Shown piece after piece: positions 50,475 to 59,466 of a DNA stretch of 64,000 nt (the first letter of the stretch is position 1; each line of letters begins with the position of its first letter). Made by a program: the position numbers and the translations under genes. The stretch comes from Vibrio intestinalis (lineage in GTDB: Bacteria > Pseudomonadota > Gammaproteobacteria > Enterobacterales > Vibrionaceae), in the NCBI RefSeq assembly GCF_025195085.2, contig NZ_JANAVY020000014.1:40677-104676 (forward strand). Reading direction: 5' to 3'. The notes below the pieces were generated by a model. That model did no database searches. It was not told the origin of the DNA and saw nothing but the letters and a program-made list of their open reading frames with translations.

Positions 50475-51386
50475 TTATGACTGCGTTTTTAACTTCTTAT
50501 TTTTACGATTGTTGTTGAGGCCATCGATGCTGAATACCATCAAAGCGCCCCAGATAAAGGCGAAGGTAATCGCTTTATCAACCGTGAAGGCTTCGCCGTA
50601 AACCAGCACCGCGAGTAAGAACATCAAACTTGGGCCAATGTATTGGAAGAAGCCTAAAGTAGACAGTTTCAAGCGAGTAGCGGCTCCAGTAAAGCAAAGC
50701 AGTGGCAAAGTGGTAATTACGCCAGCGGCAATCAACAACAGATTTAAAGTCATTGGATTTTGGCTCATGTTCGCCGTTGGCGAATCCGCAATCCACAATA
50801 AGTAAATGGCAGCTGCTGGTAACAAGGTAAGTGTTTCTACAAATAAGCCGGTTTGTGCATCGACACTGACCTTTTTACGCATCAGGCCATAGATACCAAA
50901 GGTAGATGCAAGCGCTATAGCAACAATAGGCACAGAGCCAAACGCAATTAACTGCACCAATACCCCGCCTGCGGCCAACGTTACCGCTAGCCACTGCATT
51001 TTTCTTAATCTTTCCCCTAAGAAAATCATCCCGAGTAAGACGTTAACTAAAGGGTTGATGTAGTAACCTAAACTGGCATCTAACATATGATCAGAGTTAA
51101 CCGCCCAGATAAAGGTTAACCAGTTGGAACCAACCAATACCGAGGTAGTAAGCAGAAAGGCTAGCTTGCGTTTATCGAGCAGCACATCACGCACGTTTCG
51201 CCAATGGCGACCGACATGAATTAAAAGCGCTAACAGAAAGAATGACCAGACAACCCTATGGCTTAGGATTTCGAGAGCTGGAACGGCACCAAGCGATTTG
51301 AAATATATAGGGGCAATGCCCCACATGGTGTATGCACCAATTGCAAACAGCACACCTTGGCGCGATCTTTGTTGTTCATCAGACAT
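50475..51386 (-). CDS. rarD: EamA-family transporter RarD
   Basis: A 303-residue membrane protein with ten helices in two EamA/DMT repeats, beginning RQGVLFAIGAYTMWGIAPIYFKSL, the RarD signature, with LLTTSVLVGSNWLTFIWAVN and SLGYYINPLVNVLLG. It sits beside recQ as in enteric bacteria. It is annotated in E. coli as chloramphenicol-sensitive protein; the natural substrate is unknown. A Lys/Asn-rich tail ends the chain. Confidence 0.91.
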   Translation of the reverse strand: MSDEQQRSRQGVLFAIGAYTMWGIAPIYFKSLGAVPALEILSHRVVWSFFLLALLIHVGRHWRNVRDVLLDKRKLAFLLTTSVLVGSNWLTFIWAVNSDHMLDASLGYYINPLVNVLLGMIFLGERLRKMQWLAVTLAAGGVLVQLIAFGSVPIVAIALASTFGIYGLMRKKVSVDAQTGLFVETLTLLPAAAIYLLWIADSPTANMSQNPMTLNLLLIAAGVITTLPLLCFTGAATRLKLSTLGFFQYIGPSLMFLLAVLVYGEAFTVDKAITFAFIWGALMVFSIDGLNNNRKNKKLKTQS

Positions 51387-51542
51387 ACAAGACCACTGTG
51401 TTTATAATTTTATTCGGATTGGTCAGTATACGAGCGGGCTGAGAATTCACCTAGTAATTTGCAGTTTTATTCACCACCATTCCCCTCTACAATGTGCCTC
51501 TCTAAGGTGAACCACCGCTAGCATTGAGTAATTGAGCCCTAC

Positions 51543-53381
51543 ATGACATCGACACTTTTAGCCCAGACCGAATCGCAGCCAACAAACACGCCACAAAGTG
51601 TGTTGGAGCAGGTTTTCGGCTACCAAACATTCCGTAGTGGGCAACAAGAAGTGATTGATGCAGCGATTGAAGGCCAAGATAGCTTAGTCATCATGCCAAC
51701 CGGTGGGGGCAAATCGCTTTGTTATCAGATCCCTGCTCTGGTTTTAGATGGCTTAACCTTGGTGATCTCACCGTTGATTTCTTTGATGAAAGACCAAGTC
51801 GATCAGCTAAAAGCCAATGGTGTAGCGGCGGAATGCATTAACTCAACCATGTCGCGTGAAGAGCTTATCTCGGTTTATAACCGTATGAACTCAGGTGTGC
51901 TTAAGTTGGTGTATGTCTCGCCAGAACGAGTATTGATGCGAGATTTCATCGAGCGTCTGCATAGTTTGCCATTAAGTATGATCGCAGTAGATGAAGCGCA
52001 CTGTATTTCTCAGTGGGGACACGATTTCCGTCCAGAATATGCGGCGTTAGGCCAACTGAAACAGCAATTCTCTCATGTGCCTTTTATGGCGCTGACGGCC
52101 ACCGCCGATGATGCAACGCGTAAAGACATTACCAGTCGTCTGCAATTGGTCGAACCGCATATCTATTTAGGCAGTTTTGACCGTCCGAATATTCGCTATA
52201 CCTTGCTAGAAAAGCATAAGCCAGTGTCGCAAATCATCCGTTACCTTGATACGCAGAAAGGTAACTGCGGCATTATCTACTGTGGTAGCCGTAAGAAAGT
52301 CGAAATGCTGACGGAAAAACTGTGCAACAACCACATTCGAGCGGCTGGCTATCACGCGGGTATGGATGCCGATGAACGAGCCTATGTGCAAGAAGCTTTT
52401 CAACGTGATGATCTGCAAATCGTCGTAGCGACTGTGGCGTTTGGTATGGGGATTAACAAACCTAACGTGCGGTTTGTGGTGCACTTTGATATCCCGCGTA
52501 ACATCGAATCATACTACCAAGAAACGGGCAGAGCAGGGCGAGATGGCTTACCAGCCGAAGCCGTAATGCTTTATGACCCAGCCGATATTAGTTGGCTACG
52601 TCGTATGTTGGATGAAAAAGACGATGGCCCACAAAAGCAAGTGGAAAGCCATAAGCTCAATGCGATGAGTGCATTTGCTGAGGCACAAACTTGTCGTCGC
52701 CAGGTATTACTGAATTACTTTGGTGAATACCGTGAAGAGAAGTGTGGCAACTGCGATATTTGTTTAGATCCGCCCAAGCACTTTGATGCCACCGAAGAAG
52801 CGCAAAAAGCCCTTTCATGTGTGTATCGAGTTAACCAAGGTTTTGGTATTGGTTATGTAGTGGAAGTGATGCGTGGCATGCAAAACATTCGCGTGCGAGA
52901 GAATGGCCACGATAAACTCTCTACTTATGGTATTGGCCGCGATCATAGCCACGATTACTGGGTGAGCATCTTCCGTCAATTGATTCACAAGGGCATGTTA
53001 TTCCAAAACATCACGCGTAACTCAACGCTTCAGCTTACTGAAGAAGCAAGGCCATTGCTGCGTGGCGAAATGTCACTAGAGCTTGCTGTGCCACGTTTAG
53101 ACACCGCAGCTCGCGCTGCGAAATCAGATAAGCTATCGAGTAAAAACTACGATAAGAAGCTGTTTGCTAAGCTACGTAAATTGCGTAAATCCATCGCCGA
53201 TGAAGATGGTTTACCGCCTTATGTTGTGTTCAGTGATGCTACCTTGATTGATATGGCGGAAATTCTACCAACCTCTTATGGTGAGATGCTCGCCGTGAGT
53301 GGTGTTGGCCAACGTAAGCTAGAGAAATACGCGGATCCATTCTTAGATTTGATTCAAGAGCACATTACCCATCACGGCTAA
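51543..53381 (+). CDS. recQ: ATP-dependent DNA helicase RecQ
   Basis: RecQ is a 3'-to-5' helicase of recombination and repair. In 612 residues: Walker A MPTGGGKS (about residue 56), DEAH box AVDEAHCISQWGHDFRPEY, motif VI QETGRAGRDG, zinc-binding cysteines (CRRQVLLNYFGE, CGNCDICLDPP), winged helix, and an HRDC domain at the end (LRKLRKSIADEDGLPPYVVFSDATL). All are intact. Confidence 0.97.
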   Translation: MTSTLLAQTESQPTNTPQSVLEQVFGYQTFRSGQQEVIDAAIEGQDSLVIMPTGGGKSLCYQIPALVLDGLTLVISPLISLMKDQVDQLKANGVAAECINSTMSREELISVYNRMNSGVLKLVYVSPERVLMRDFIERLHSLPLSMIAVDEAHCISQWGHDFRPEYAALGQLKQQFSHVPFMALTATADDATRKDITSRLQLVEPHIYLGSFDRPNIRYTLLEKHKPVSQIIRYLDTQKGNCGIIYCGSRKKVEMLTEKLCNNHIRAAGYHAGMDADERAYVQEAFQRDDLQIVVATVAFGMGINKPNVRFVVHFDIPRNIESYYQETGRAGRDGLPAEAVMLYDPADISWLRRMLDEKDDGPQKQVESHKLNAMSAFAEAQTCRRQVLLNYFGEYREEKCGNCDICLDPPKHFDATEEAQKALSCVYRVNQGFGIGYVVEVMRGMQNIRVRENGHDKLSTYGIGRDHSHDYWVSIFRQLIHKGMLFQNITRNSTLQLTEEARPLLRGEMSLELAVPRLDTAARAAKSDKLSSKNYDKKLFAKLRKLRKSIADEDGLPPYVVFSDATLIDMAEILPTSYGEMLAVSGVGQRKLEKYADPFLDLIQEHITHHG

Positions 53382-53408
53382 AGTACCCAGCATACAAAGG
53401 TGAAGTAA

Positions 53409-53717
53409 ATGGAATTTGGTTTAATTGAGTATCAAGCCGAGCAAGGTCGACTTATCATTCGCACCCCGCAATGTGATTTTGATGACTTCCCGCAATTAGG
53501 CCTACGTTTGGTACAAGCTTTACCGGCTAAGATTATTGAGAAGCAGTGTGATGCCGATATTCACTCGTGGTTGATTGACTTTGAAGAGTGTCAGTTGTTT
53601 CTCAAAGCGGAGCACTACAGCGAAAGTGTTTGGTTTGAATCGCTTGCCGGAATGGATAGCCAACAAGAATTAGATTATCTCGCCAGCGTGTTCGAAAAAG
53701 GCTTCGATTTGCCATAA
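53409..53717 (+). CDS. Small conserved protein downstream of recQ (DUF3630-like)
   Basis: A 102-residue acidic protein without signal or membrane segment (PQCDFDDFPQLGLRLVQAL; HSWLIDFEECQLFLKAEHY). It starts 27 bp after recQ with GGTGAAG upstream, so it probably shares the recQ transcript. I believe it belongs to the DUF3630 family of Vibrio-like bacteria. No function is known. Confidence 0.75.
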   Translation: MEFGLIEYQAEQGRLIIRTPQCDFDDFPQLGLRLVQALPAKIIEKQCDADIHSWLIDFEECQLFLKAEHYSESVWFESLAGMDSQQELDYLASVFEKGFDLP

Positions 53718-53868
53718 AGACCTTTCAAGTTTTCCTTTTATAGAACTACTTGCGGCGGTAATTGGTTAATGTATAATCGCCCACTTCTTTTATAGAGCGT
53801 AAATTCTATTTTTTAACATTGTTGGTAAGAGTTCACTTCATTGGCTTAGTGCTATTGAGTTGATTCGA

Positions 53869-53904
53869 TTTGGGTTCCCTCACCCCCAAACCAAACTAAA
53901 AAGG
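53869..53904 (+). promoter_or_regulatory. preQ1-I-like riboswitch before yhhQ
   Basis: P1 pairs TTTGGG (53869-53874) with CCCAAA (53885-53890). The loop TTCCCTCACC contains CCT, which can pair with AGG (53902-53904) at the end of the A-rich tail CCAAACTAAAA, making an H-type pseudoknot. That AGG is the ribosome-binding site of yhhQ, so ligand binding would block translation. The gene downstream transports queuosine precursors, the classical preQ1 regulon. Confidence 0.72.
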
Positions 53905-53910
53905 TATCGC

Positions 53911-54582
53911 ATGAGTAACTTTACCCCTGCGCAGCAGCGCAACGCCCTTTTCTATTTGGTGCTTTTCCACCTTATTATTATTGCTTCAAGCAACTACTTG
54001 GTACAACTTCCCTTTACCATCATGGGTTTGCACACCACTTGGGGCGCATTCACTTTTCCATTTATCTTCCTAGCGACTGATTTAACGGTACGTATTTTTG
54101 GTGCTCAATTAGCACGTAAGATCATCTTCTTGGTGATGTTGCCAGCATTGGCTGTGTCGTACTTACTGTCGGTGATTTTCTTCGAAGGCCAATACCAAGG
54201 CTTGGCACATTTAGGCGAGTTCAACTTGTTCGTCGCACGTATTGCGATTGCGAGCTTCATGGCTTACTTGCTTGGTCAGATTCTGGATGTGCAAGTGTTT
54301 AACCGTCTACGTCAAATGAAACAGTGGTGGGTAGCACCAACCTGTTCGACGTTGTTTGGTAATGCATTAGATACACTGGCATTCTTTGCTATCGCGTTCT
54401 ACCAAAGCCCAGATCCATTCATGGCTGAGCACTGGACGGAAATCGCATTGGTTGATTACGGTTTCAAATTGGTGATCAGCTTAGGCCTGTTTGTGCCTAT
54501 GTACGGTGTGCTTCTTAACTACATCATTAAGAAAATCACAGCCGTTAATCCAGACTTTAAAGCTGTTGGCGCAGCAAACTAA
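53911..54582 (+). CDS. yhhQ: Queuosine precursor transporter YhhQ
   Basis: A 223-residue inner-membrane protein of the VUT family with about six helices; it imports 7-cyano- and 7-aminomethyl-7-deazaguanine for queuosine tRNA modification. Signatures: SNYLVQLPFTIMGLHTTWGAFTFPFIFLATDLTVRIFG and TLFGNALDTLAFFAIAF. The start is the ATG at 53911 with AAAAGG 6 nt before; the frame opens earlier through the riboswitch, which is not coding. It has its own terminator. Confidence 0.9.
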   Translation: MSNFTPAQQRNALFYLVLFHLIIIASSNYLVQLPFTIMGLHTTWGAFTFPFIFLATDLTVRIFGAQLARKIIFLVMLPALAVSYLLSVIFFEGQYQGLAHLGEFNLFVARIAIASFMAYLLGQILDVQVFNRLRQMKQWWVAPTCSTLFGNALDTLAFFAIAFYQSPDPFMAEHWTEIALVDYGFKLVISLGLFVPMYGVLLNYIIKKITAVNPDFKAVGAAN

Positions 54583-54611
54583 TCGGTTTGTCTAAACTAG
54601 ACGCACAAAAG

Positions 54612-54643
54612 AAAGCCCGCTCAGATTTGAGCGGGCTTTTTGT
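54612..54643 (+). terminator. Terminator of yhhQ
   Basis: The stem AAAGCCCGCTC / GAGCGGGCTTT with T run; it also lies against the end of gppA. Confidence 0.93.
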
Positions 54644-54665
54644 TTCTTGCTAACCAAGAGAGGCG

Positions 54666-56156
54666 TTAGTTTGCTTCAATTGTTAACGGCCAACCAATAT
54701 CACTTTGGCGGTTAGCTTCGATTTCTAGCTCGGCCGCGGTAAGCGGGTTGTTAGCCAGCCACTTTGCTGAGATGGCTAATGTCAGTTTGTCACCATTCGA
54801 GCTTAAACTGATCTCAGGTTCTAACTCTGGGTTACGACGGTGGGTTAGTAATACCGCTAAACGTAGCAGGCGAAGTACTCGTTTGCCGCTTGTACCTGAT
54901 AGAGCGTGTTGCTCTGGTAATGAGCTTAGTTGCTCTCGGTAGCGACGTGCTATCTCACCTAAGAAGTGTTTTTGCGCTCGTGTGAAGCCCGGTAAATCCA
55001 GATGCTGAAGCAGGTAAGCGCTGTGCTCCCCCCCTTTTTTGAAATCGATAGTTAGGCCGATTTCATGTAGCTTGGCTGCGCTATCGAGCATCACTGCACC
55101 TTGCGCTTCCGTAATCCAGTCTTGTTCACATTGAGACAGCAGACGCTGGGCAAGGGTTGCAACTTGATTAGCGTAAGCCACATCGAGTTGGTAACGGTTT
55201 TGCACGCTAGTGATAGTGCGAGCGCGAATGTCGCTTTGCTTTAAGTCATCGACCATGTCGTACACCAAGCCTTCACGTAGTGCGCCGCCAGCTAAGGTCA
55301 TAGAGTCGATTTCTAGCAGTTCAAAAATAGCAATCAGAATAGACAAACCACTTGGGAACACTAATGCGCGCTCAAGGGTTAGGCCTTCAATTTCTAGTTC
55401 TTCAAGATGATCCGCTAGCATCGCCTGTTTTTGCAAACGCTTTAGTTTGGCATGGGTAATCACTTCATCCATACCTTGCGCGAGCATGATTTCTTGCAGC
55501 GCTTGAACGGTGCCCGAAGCGCCCACACACACATCCCAACCAATATCGGTGTATTGCTTAAGAATGGGTTGCAGCGTTTGCTTGGCTGCTTCAATCGCGT
55601 TGTTGAAGTTGGTGATGGTCAATTGGCGATCTTTAAAGTGGCGTTCAAGCCAAGTAACACAACCCATCTTAAGGCTGGTCAGTGCTTTAGGCTCAAAACC
55701 TTCGCCAATAATGAGCTCTGTACTGGCGCCGCCAATATCAACCACTAAACGACGGCCACTGCCACCGGAAGTGTGAGCAACACCTTTATAGATAGTGGCA
55801 GCTTCTTCTTCACCAGAAATGACTTCAATCTCATGGCCAAGAATTTGATTCGCCTTATTTAGGAAAACATCCACATTGATCGCAGTACGCAGCGTTGCAG
55901 TACCAACGATGCGAATGTTTTCCTTCGGGATATCTTGCAGTCGCTCTGCAAATAGACTCAAGCAGTCCCAGCCCCGTTGCATGGCTTCTTGGCTCAACGC
56001 GTTGTTTTCGTCTAAACCAGCGGCAAGACGAACCTTGCGTTTGATTTTCGCCATGGTTTGAACGCTGCCATCAATGTGACGCACAACGAGCATGTGAAAA
56101 CTGTTCGACCCGAGGTCGATAGCAGCGTAAAGCGGAGATGAAACGGCTTGACTCAT
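54666..56156 (-). CDS. gppA: Guanosine pentaphosphate phosphohydrolase GppA
   Basis: GppA converts pppGpp to ppGpp in the stringent response. The 496 residues (E. coli 494) have the Ppx/GppA ATPase-like fold: YAAIDLGSNSFHMLVVR, GTATLRTAINVDVF, VISGEEEAATIYKGVAHT, VDIGGASTELI, GASGTVQALQEIMLAQGMDE and MTLAGGALREGLVY, with an HD-like C-terminal domain. GppA rather than Ppx is supported by MGCVTWLERHF and by lying directly after rhlB as in E. coli. The start at 56156 is 7 bp after the rhlB stop. Confidence 0.94.
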   Translation of the reverse strand: MSQAVSSPLYAAIDLGSNSFHMLVVRHIDGSVQTMAKIKRKVRLAAGLDENNALSQEAMQRGWDCLSLFAERLQDIPKENIRIVGTATLRTAINVDVFLNKANQILGHEIEVISGEEEAATIYKGVAHTSGGSGRRLVVDIGGASTELIIGEGFEPKALTSLKMGCVTWLERHFKDRQLTITNFNNAIEAAKQTLQPILKQYTDIGWDVCVGASGTVQALQEIMLAQGMDEVITHAKLKRLQKQAMLADHLEELEIEGLTLERALVFPSGLSILIAIFELLEIDSMTLAGGALREGLVYDMVDDLKQSDIRARTITSVQNRYQLDVAYANQVATLAQRLLSQCEQDWITEAQGAVMLDSAAKLHEIGLTIDFKKGGEHSAYLLQHLDLPGFTRAQKHFLGEIARRYREQLSSLPEQHALSGTSGKRVLRLLRLAVLLTHRRNPELEPEISLSSNGDKLTLAISAKWLANNPLTAAELEIEANRQSDIGWPLTIEAN

Positions 56157-56163
56157 AGACGAC

Positions 56164-57465
56164 TTAAGAATCCTTTTGTTGACGTTGACGAGAACGGTTG
56201 TGTGGTCTGCGGTTGTTATTGCGAGAACCACCAGTGTTCGTGCGACGTTGTTGGTTATTACGTGAACGTAGACGAACAGGTGCAGGCAGATCTTGGATCA
56301 GAGCTGACGAATCGTAGTCTGATACAGGGATTGCGTGCTCAATGTACTCTTCAATACCAGGCAAGTTAATCGCGTATTGCTCACAAGCGAAACTGATCGA
56401 GTGACCACTTGCACCAGCACGGCCAGTACGACCAATACGGTGTACATAGTCTTCGCAGTCGTCAGGTAAGTCGTAGTTAAATACGTGCGTTACTTGTGGG
56501 ATGTGTAAGCCACGCGCTGCAACGTCAGTTGCCACTAGGATGTCTACTTCACCACGAGTGAATTGGTCAAGAATACGCTCACGTTTCTTCTGTGGAACAT
56601 CACCTGTTAATAGACCAACGCGGTGTTTGTCTGCAGCTAGGTGACCCCAAATCGACTCACACATATGTTTTGTGTTAGCAAAAATGATGGCGCGATCTGG
56701 CCAATCTTCTTCGATAAGCGTCTGTAGCAGCGCCATTTTGTCATCGTTAGAAGGGTAGAACAGTTCTTCCTGAATACGGTGACCTGTCTTTTGCTCTGGC
56801 TCAACAACAACTGGCTCTGGCTCGTTCATGTGTTCGAAAGCCAACTCTTGTACACGGTACGAAAGCGTTGCAGAGAACAACATGTTCAAACGCTCGTTTG
56901 GTGCTGGCATGCGACGGAACAAGAAACGGATGTCTTTAATAAAGCCAAGATCAAACATACGGTCAGCTTCATCCAGAACCACAACTTGAATGTGGTTAAG
57001 GTTGAAAACCTTCTGTTTGTGGAAGTCGATAATACGGCCAGTAGTACCAATTAAGATATCTACGCCTTTTTCCAACTTCGCTACCTGCTTATCGTAGCTC
57101 TCGCCACCGTAAGCTAAAGCGGCTTTCAGACCTGTGCTGGCAATCAAAGGTTCAGCATCATTGTAAATCTGAATCGCTAACTCACGCGTAGGTGCCATAA
57201 TAATAGCGCGCGGTTGAGTTGGCTTACGACCTTCGTGTTCAGGAGTGGTCAATAAGTGGTTAAAAGTAGCAGTAAGGAACGCTAATGTCTTACCTGTACC
57301 CGTTTGGGCCTGGCCTGCAATGTCTCGGCCGGTGAGCATAACCGGCAGCGCCTTGGCTTGGATCGGGGTACAATATTCGAACCCTTTTTGCTCCAAACCC
57401 TTTGTAACTTGGGGGTGTAACCCCAAATCGGCGAACTTTTGCTCTGTGATGTGCGTCTTTTTCAT
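56164..57465 (-). CDS. rhlB: DEAD-box RNA helicase RhlB
   Basis: RhlB unwinds RNA for the degradosome. The 433 residues contain the Q motif (FEYCTPIQAKALP), Walker A AQTGTGKT, APTRELAIQI, VLDEADRMFDLGF, SAT, and HRIGRTGRAG. A basic Arg/Asn/Gln-rich tail (~35 residues) follows the helicase core and likely binds RNA. It is divergent from trxA, as in E. coli. Confidence 0.96.
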   Translation of the reverse strand: MKKTHITEQKFADLGLHPQVTKGLEQKGFEYCTPIQAKALPVMLTGRDIAGQAQTGTGKTLAFLTATFNHLLTTPEHEGRKPTQPRAIIMAPTRELAIQIYNDAEPLIASTGLKAALAYGGESYDKQVAKLEKGVDILIGTTGRIIDFHKQKVFNLNHIQVVVLDEADRMFDLGFIKDIRFLFRRMPAPNERLNMLFSATLSYRVQELAFEHMNEPEPVVVEPEQKTGHRIQEELFYPSNDDKMALLQTLIEEDWPDRAIIFANTKHMCESIWGHLAADKHRVGLLTGDVPQKKRERILDQFTRGEVDILVATDVAARGLHIPQVTHVFNYDLPDDCEDYVHRIGRTGRAGASGHSISFACEQYAINLPGIEEYIEHAIPVSDYDSSALIQDLPAPVRLRSRNNQQRRTNTGGSRNNNRRPHNRSRQRQQKDS

Positions 57466-57576
57466 TGCTATAGAATATCAGCTTAGGCTTGCAATACGAA
57501 AGTAAATACATTCCAATAGAGCATCTTAATACTGGTTATCATCCAACCAGTTCTGAAAAACACAGTGGAGTGGAAG

Positions 57577-57903
57577 ATGAGTGATAAGATTTTGCAGCTA
57601 ACTGATGACGGTTTTGAAAACGATGTAATCAACGCTGCAGGCCCGGTTCTTGTTGATTTTTGGGCAGAGTGGTGTGGTCCTTGTAAGATGATTGCTCCTA
57701 TTCTTGACGAAATCGCAGAAGAATACGAAGGCAAGCTCACTATCGGTAAACTGAATATCGACCAAAACGCAGGTACACCACCTAAGTTTGGCATCCGTGG
57801 TATTCCAACGCTGCTTCTATTTAAAGATGGTAGCGTAGCAGCAACTAAAGTTGGTGCGTTGTCTAAAACTCAACTAAAAGAGTTTTTGGACGCCAACCTG
57901 TAA
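57577..57903 (+). CDS. trxA: Thioredoxin 1 (TrxA)
   Basis: A 108-residue thioredoxin with active site WCGPCK (residues 32-37) and the cis-Pro loop GIRGIPTLLLF. It reduces disulphides in the cytoplasm. The start MSDKILQLTDD has GGAG 6 nt upstream; an in-frame ATG 12 bp earlier lacks a site. It lies between rhlB (divergent) and rho, the enteric order. Confidence 0.97.
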   Translation: MSDKILQLTDDGFENDVINAAGPVLVDFWAEWCGPCKMIAPILDEIAEEYEGKLTIGKLNIDQNAGTPPKFGIRGIPTLLLFKDGSVAATKVGALSKTQLKEFLDANL

Positions 57904-57922
57904 AACTCGCTGTCAGATAAAG

Positions 57923-57956
57923 CCGTGCATTTTAACCAATGCACGGTTTTGTTTTT
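57923..57956 (+). terminator. Terminator between trxA and rho
   Basis: The stem CCGTGCATT / AATGCACGG followed by TTTTGTTTTT. Confidence 0.92.
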
Positions 57957-58106
57957 GAACGGCAACAAAAGATAGACTAGGCTACTATTTAGTGCTAATT
58001 TATCGCACGTTAATTAAACAGTATTCTCTTCTTGGTCGATCCTGTGACCAAATCCATCTTAACTAAAAAAACAGATCCTATTTTGACTAAACAAGTATCT
58101 ACTACC

Positions 58107-59366
58107 ATGAATCTTACAGAATTGAAGAACAGACCTGTGTCTGATCTTGTTAAACTTGGCGAAAGCTTGGGCCTTGAAAACCTAGCTCGTCTAAGAAAGC
58201 AAGACATCATCTTCGCCATCCTTAAAGCTCACGCGAAAAGCGGTGAAGACATCTTTGGTGACGGTGTTCTAGAAATTCTTCAAGACGGCTTCGGTTTCTT
58301 ACGTAGTGCAGACAGCTCTTACCTTGCTGGCCCAGACGATATTTATGTATCTCCAAGTCAAATCCGTCGTTTTAACCTACGTACGGGTGACTCAATTGCC
58401 GGTAAAATTCGTCCGCCTAAAGATGGCGAACGTTACTTTGCTCTACTTAAAGTCAATACAGTTAATGATGACAAGCCAGATAACGCGCGTAACAAGATTT
58501 TATTTGAGAACTTGACGCCACTGCACGCAAACGAGCGTATGGTGATGGAGCGTGGTAACGGTTCGACTGAAGATATTACAGCGCGTGTACTAGACCTTGC
58601 TTCACCAATTGGTAAAGGTCAACGTGGTCTGATTGTTGCTCCGCCAAAAGCGGGTAAGACAATGCTGCTGCAAAACATCGCGCAAAGCATCGCTTATAAC
58701 CACCCTGAATGTGAACTAATGGTACTTCTAATCGACGAACGTCCAGAAGAAGTAACTGAGATGCAACGCCTAGTTAAAGGTGAAGTAGTGGCATCAACGT
58801 TTGATGAGCCAGCATCTCGCCACGTTCAAGTAGCAGAAATGGTTATCGAAAAAGCGAAGCGCCTAGTAGAACACAAGAAAGACGTAGTTATCCTGCTTGA
58901 CTCGATCACTCGTCTAGCGCGTGCATACAACACCGTAGTACCTTCATCAGGTAAAGTACTAACTGGTGGTGTAGATGCAAACGCACTACATCGTCCGAAG
59001 CGTTTCTTCGGTGCGGCTCGTAACGTAGAAGAGGGCGGTAGCCTAACTATCCTAGCAACAGCACTGGTTGATACTGGTTCTAAGATGGATGAAGTTATCT
59101 ACGAAGAGTTTAAAGGTACAGGTAACATGGAAATCCACCTGAACCGTAAGATCGCAGAGAAACGTGTATTCCCAGCTATCGACTTCAACCGCAGCGGTAC
59201 TCGCCGTGAAGAGCTTCTTACTAAGAACGATGAGTTACAGAAGATGTGGATTCTACGTAAGATTGTTCACCCAATGGGCGAAATCGATGCGATGGAATTC
59301 CTAATCGATAAATTGGCAATGACCAAGACTAACGATGAATTCTTTGATGCAATGCGTCGTCAGTAA
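58107..59366 (+). CDS. rho: Transcription termination factor Rho
   Basis: Rho is the hexameric RNA-dependent ATPase that ends transcription. From MNLTELKNRPVSDLVKLGE it is 419 residues, the E. coli length. RNA-binding fold DGFGFLRSADSSYLAGPDDIYVSPSQIRRF; Walker A APPKAGKT; LLIDERPEEVTEM; R-loop LTGGVDANALHRPKRFFGAARN. The open frame reaches 58032 without ATG, so the shorter start is right. The ~150-nt leader may hold an autoregulatory Rho site. Confidence 0.97.
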   Translation: MNLTELKNRPVSDLVKLGESLGLENLARLRKQDIIFAILKAHAKSGEDIFGDGVLEILQDGFGFLRSADSSYLAGPDDIYVSPSQIRRFNLRTGDSIAGKIRPPKDGERYFALLKVNTVNDDKPDNARNKILFENLTPLHANERMVMERGNGSTEDITARVLDLASPIGKGQRGLIVAPPKAGKTMLLQNIAQSIAYNHPECELMVLLIDERPEEVTEMQRLVKGEVVASTFDEPASRHVQVAEMVIEKAKRLVEHKKDVVILLDSITRLARAYNTVVPSSGKVLTGGVDANALHRPKRFFGAARNVEEGGSLTILATALVDTGSKMDEVIYEEFKGTGNMEIHLNRKIAEKRVFPAIDFNRSGTRREELLTKNDELQKMWILRKIVHPMGEIDAMEFLIDKLAMTKTNDEFFDAMRRQ

Positions 59367-59383
59367 TTGAATTAGCTTAAAAG

Positions 59384-59409
59384 CGCCACCGACTTCGGTG
59401 GCGTTTTTA
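59384..59409 (+). terminator. Terminator of rho
   Basis: The stem CGCCACCG / CGGTGGCG, 4-nt loop, five T. Confidence 0.92.
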
Positions 59410-59466
59410 TTTGCATTCTAAAAGTGATCGCTTCACAATGGATGCAAATGTTACAAGGAGGTTAAC

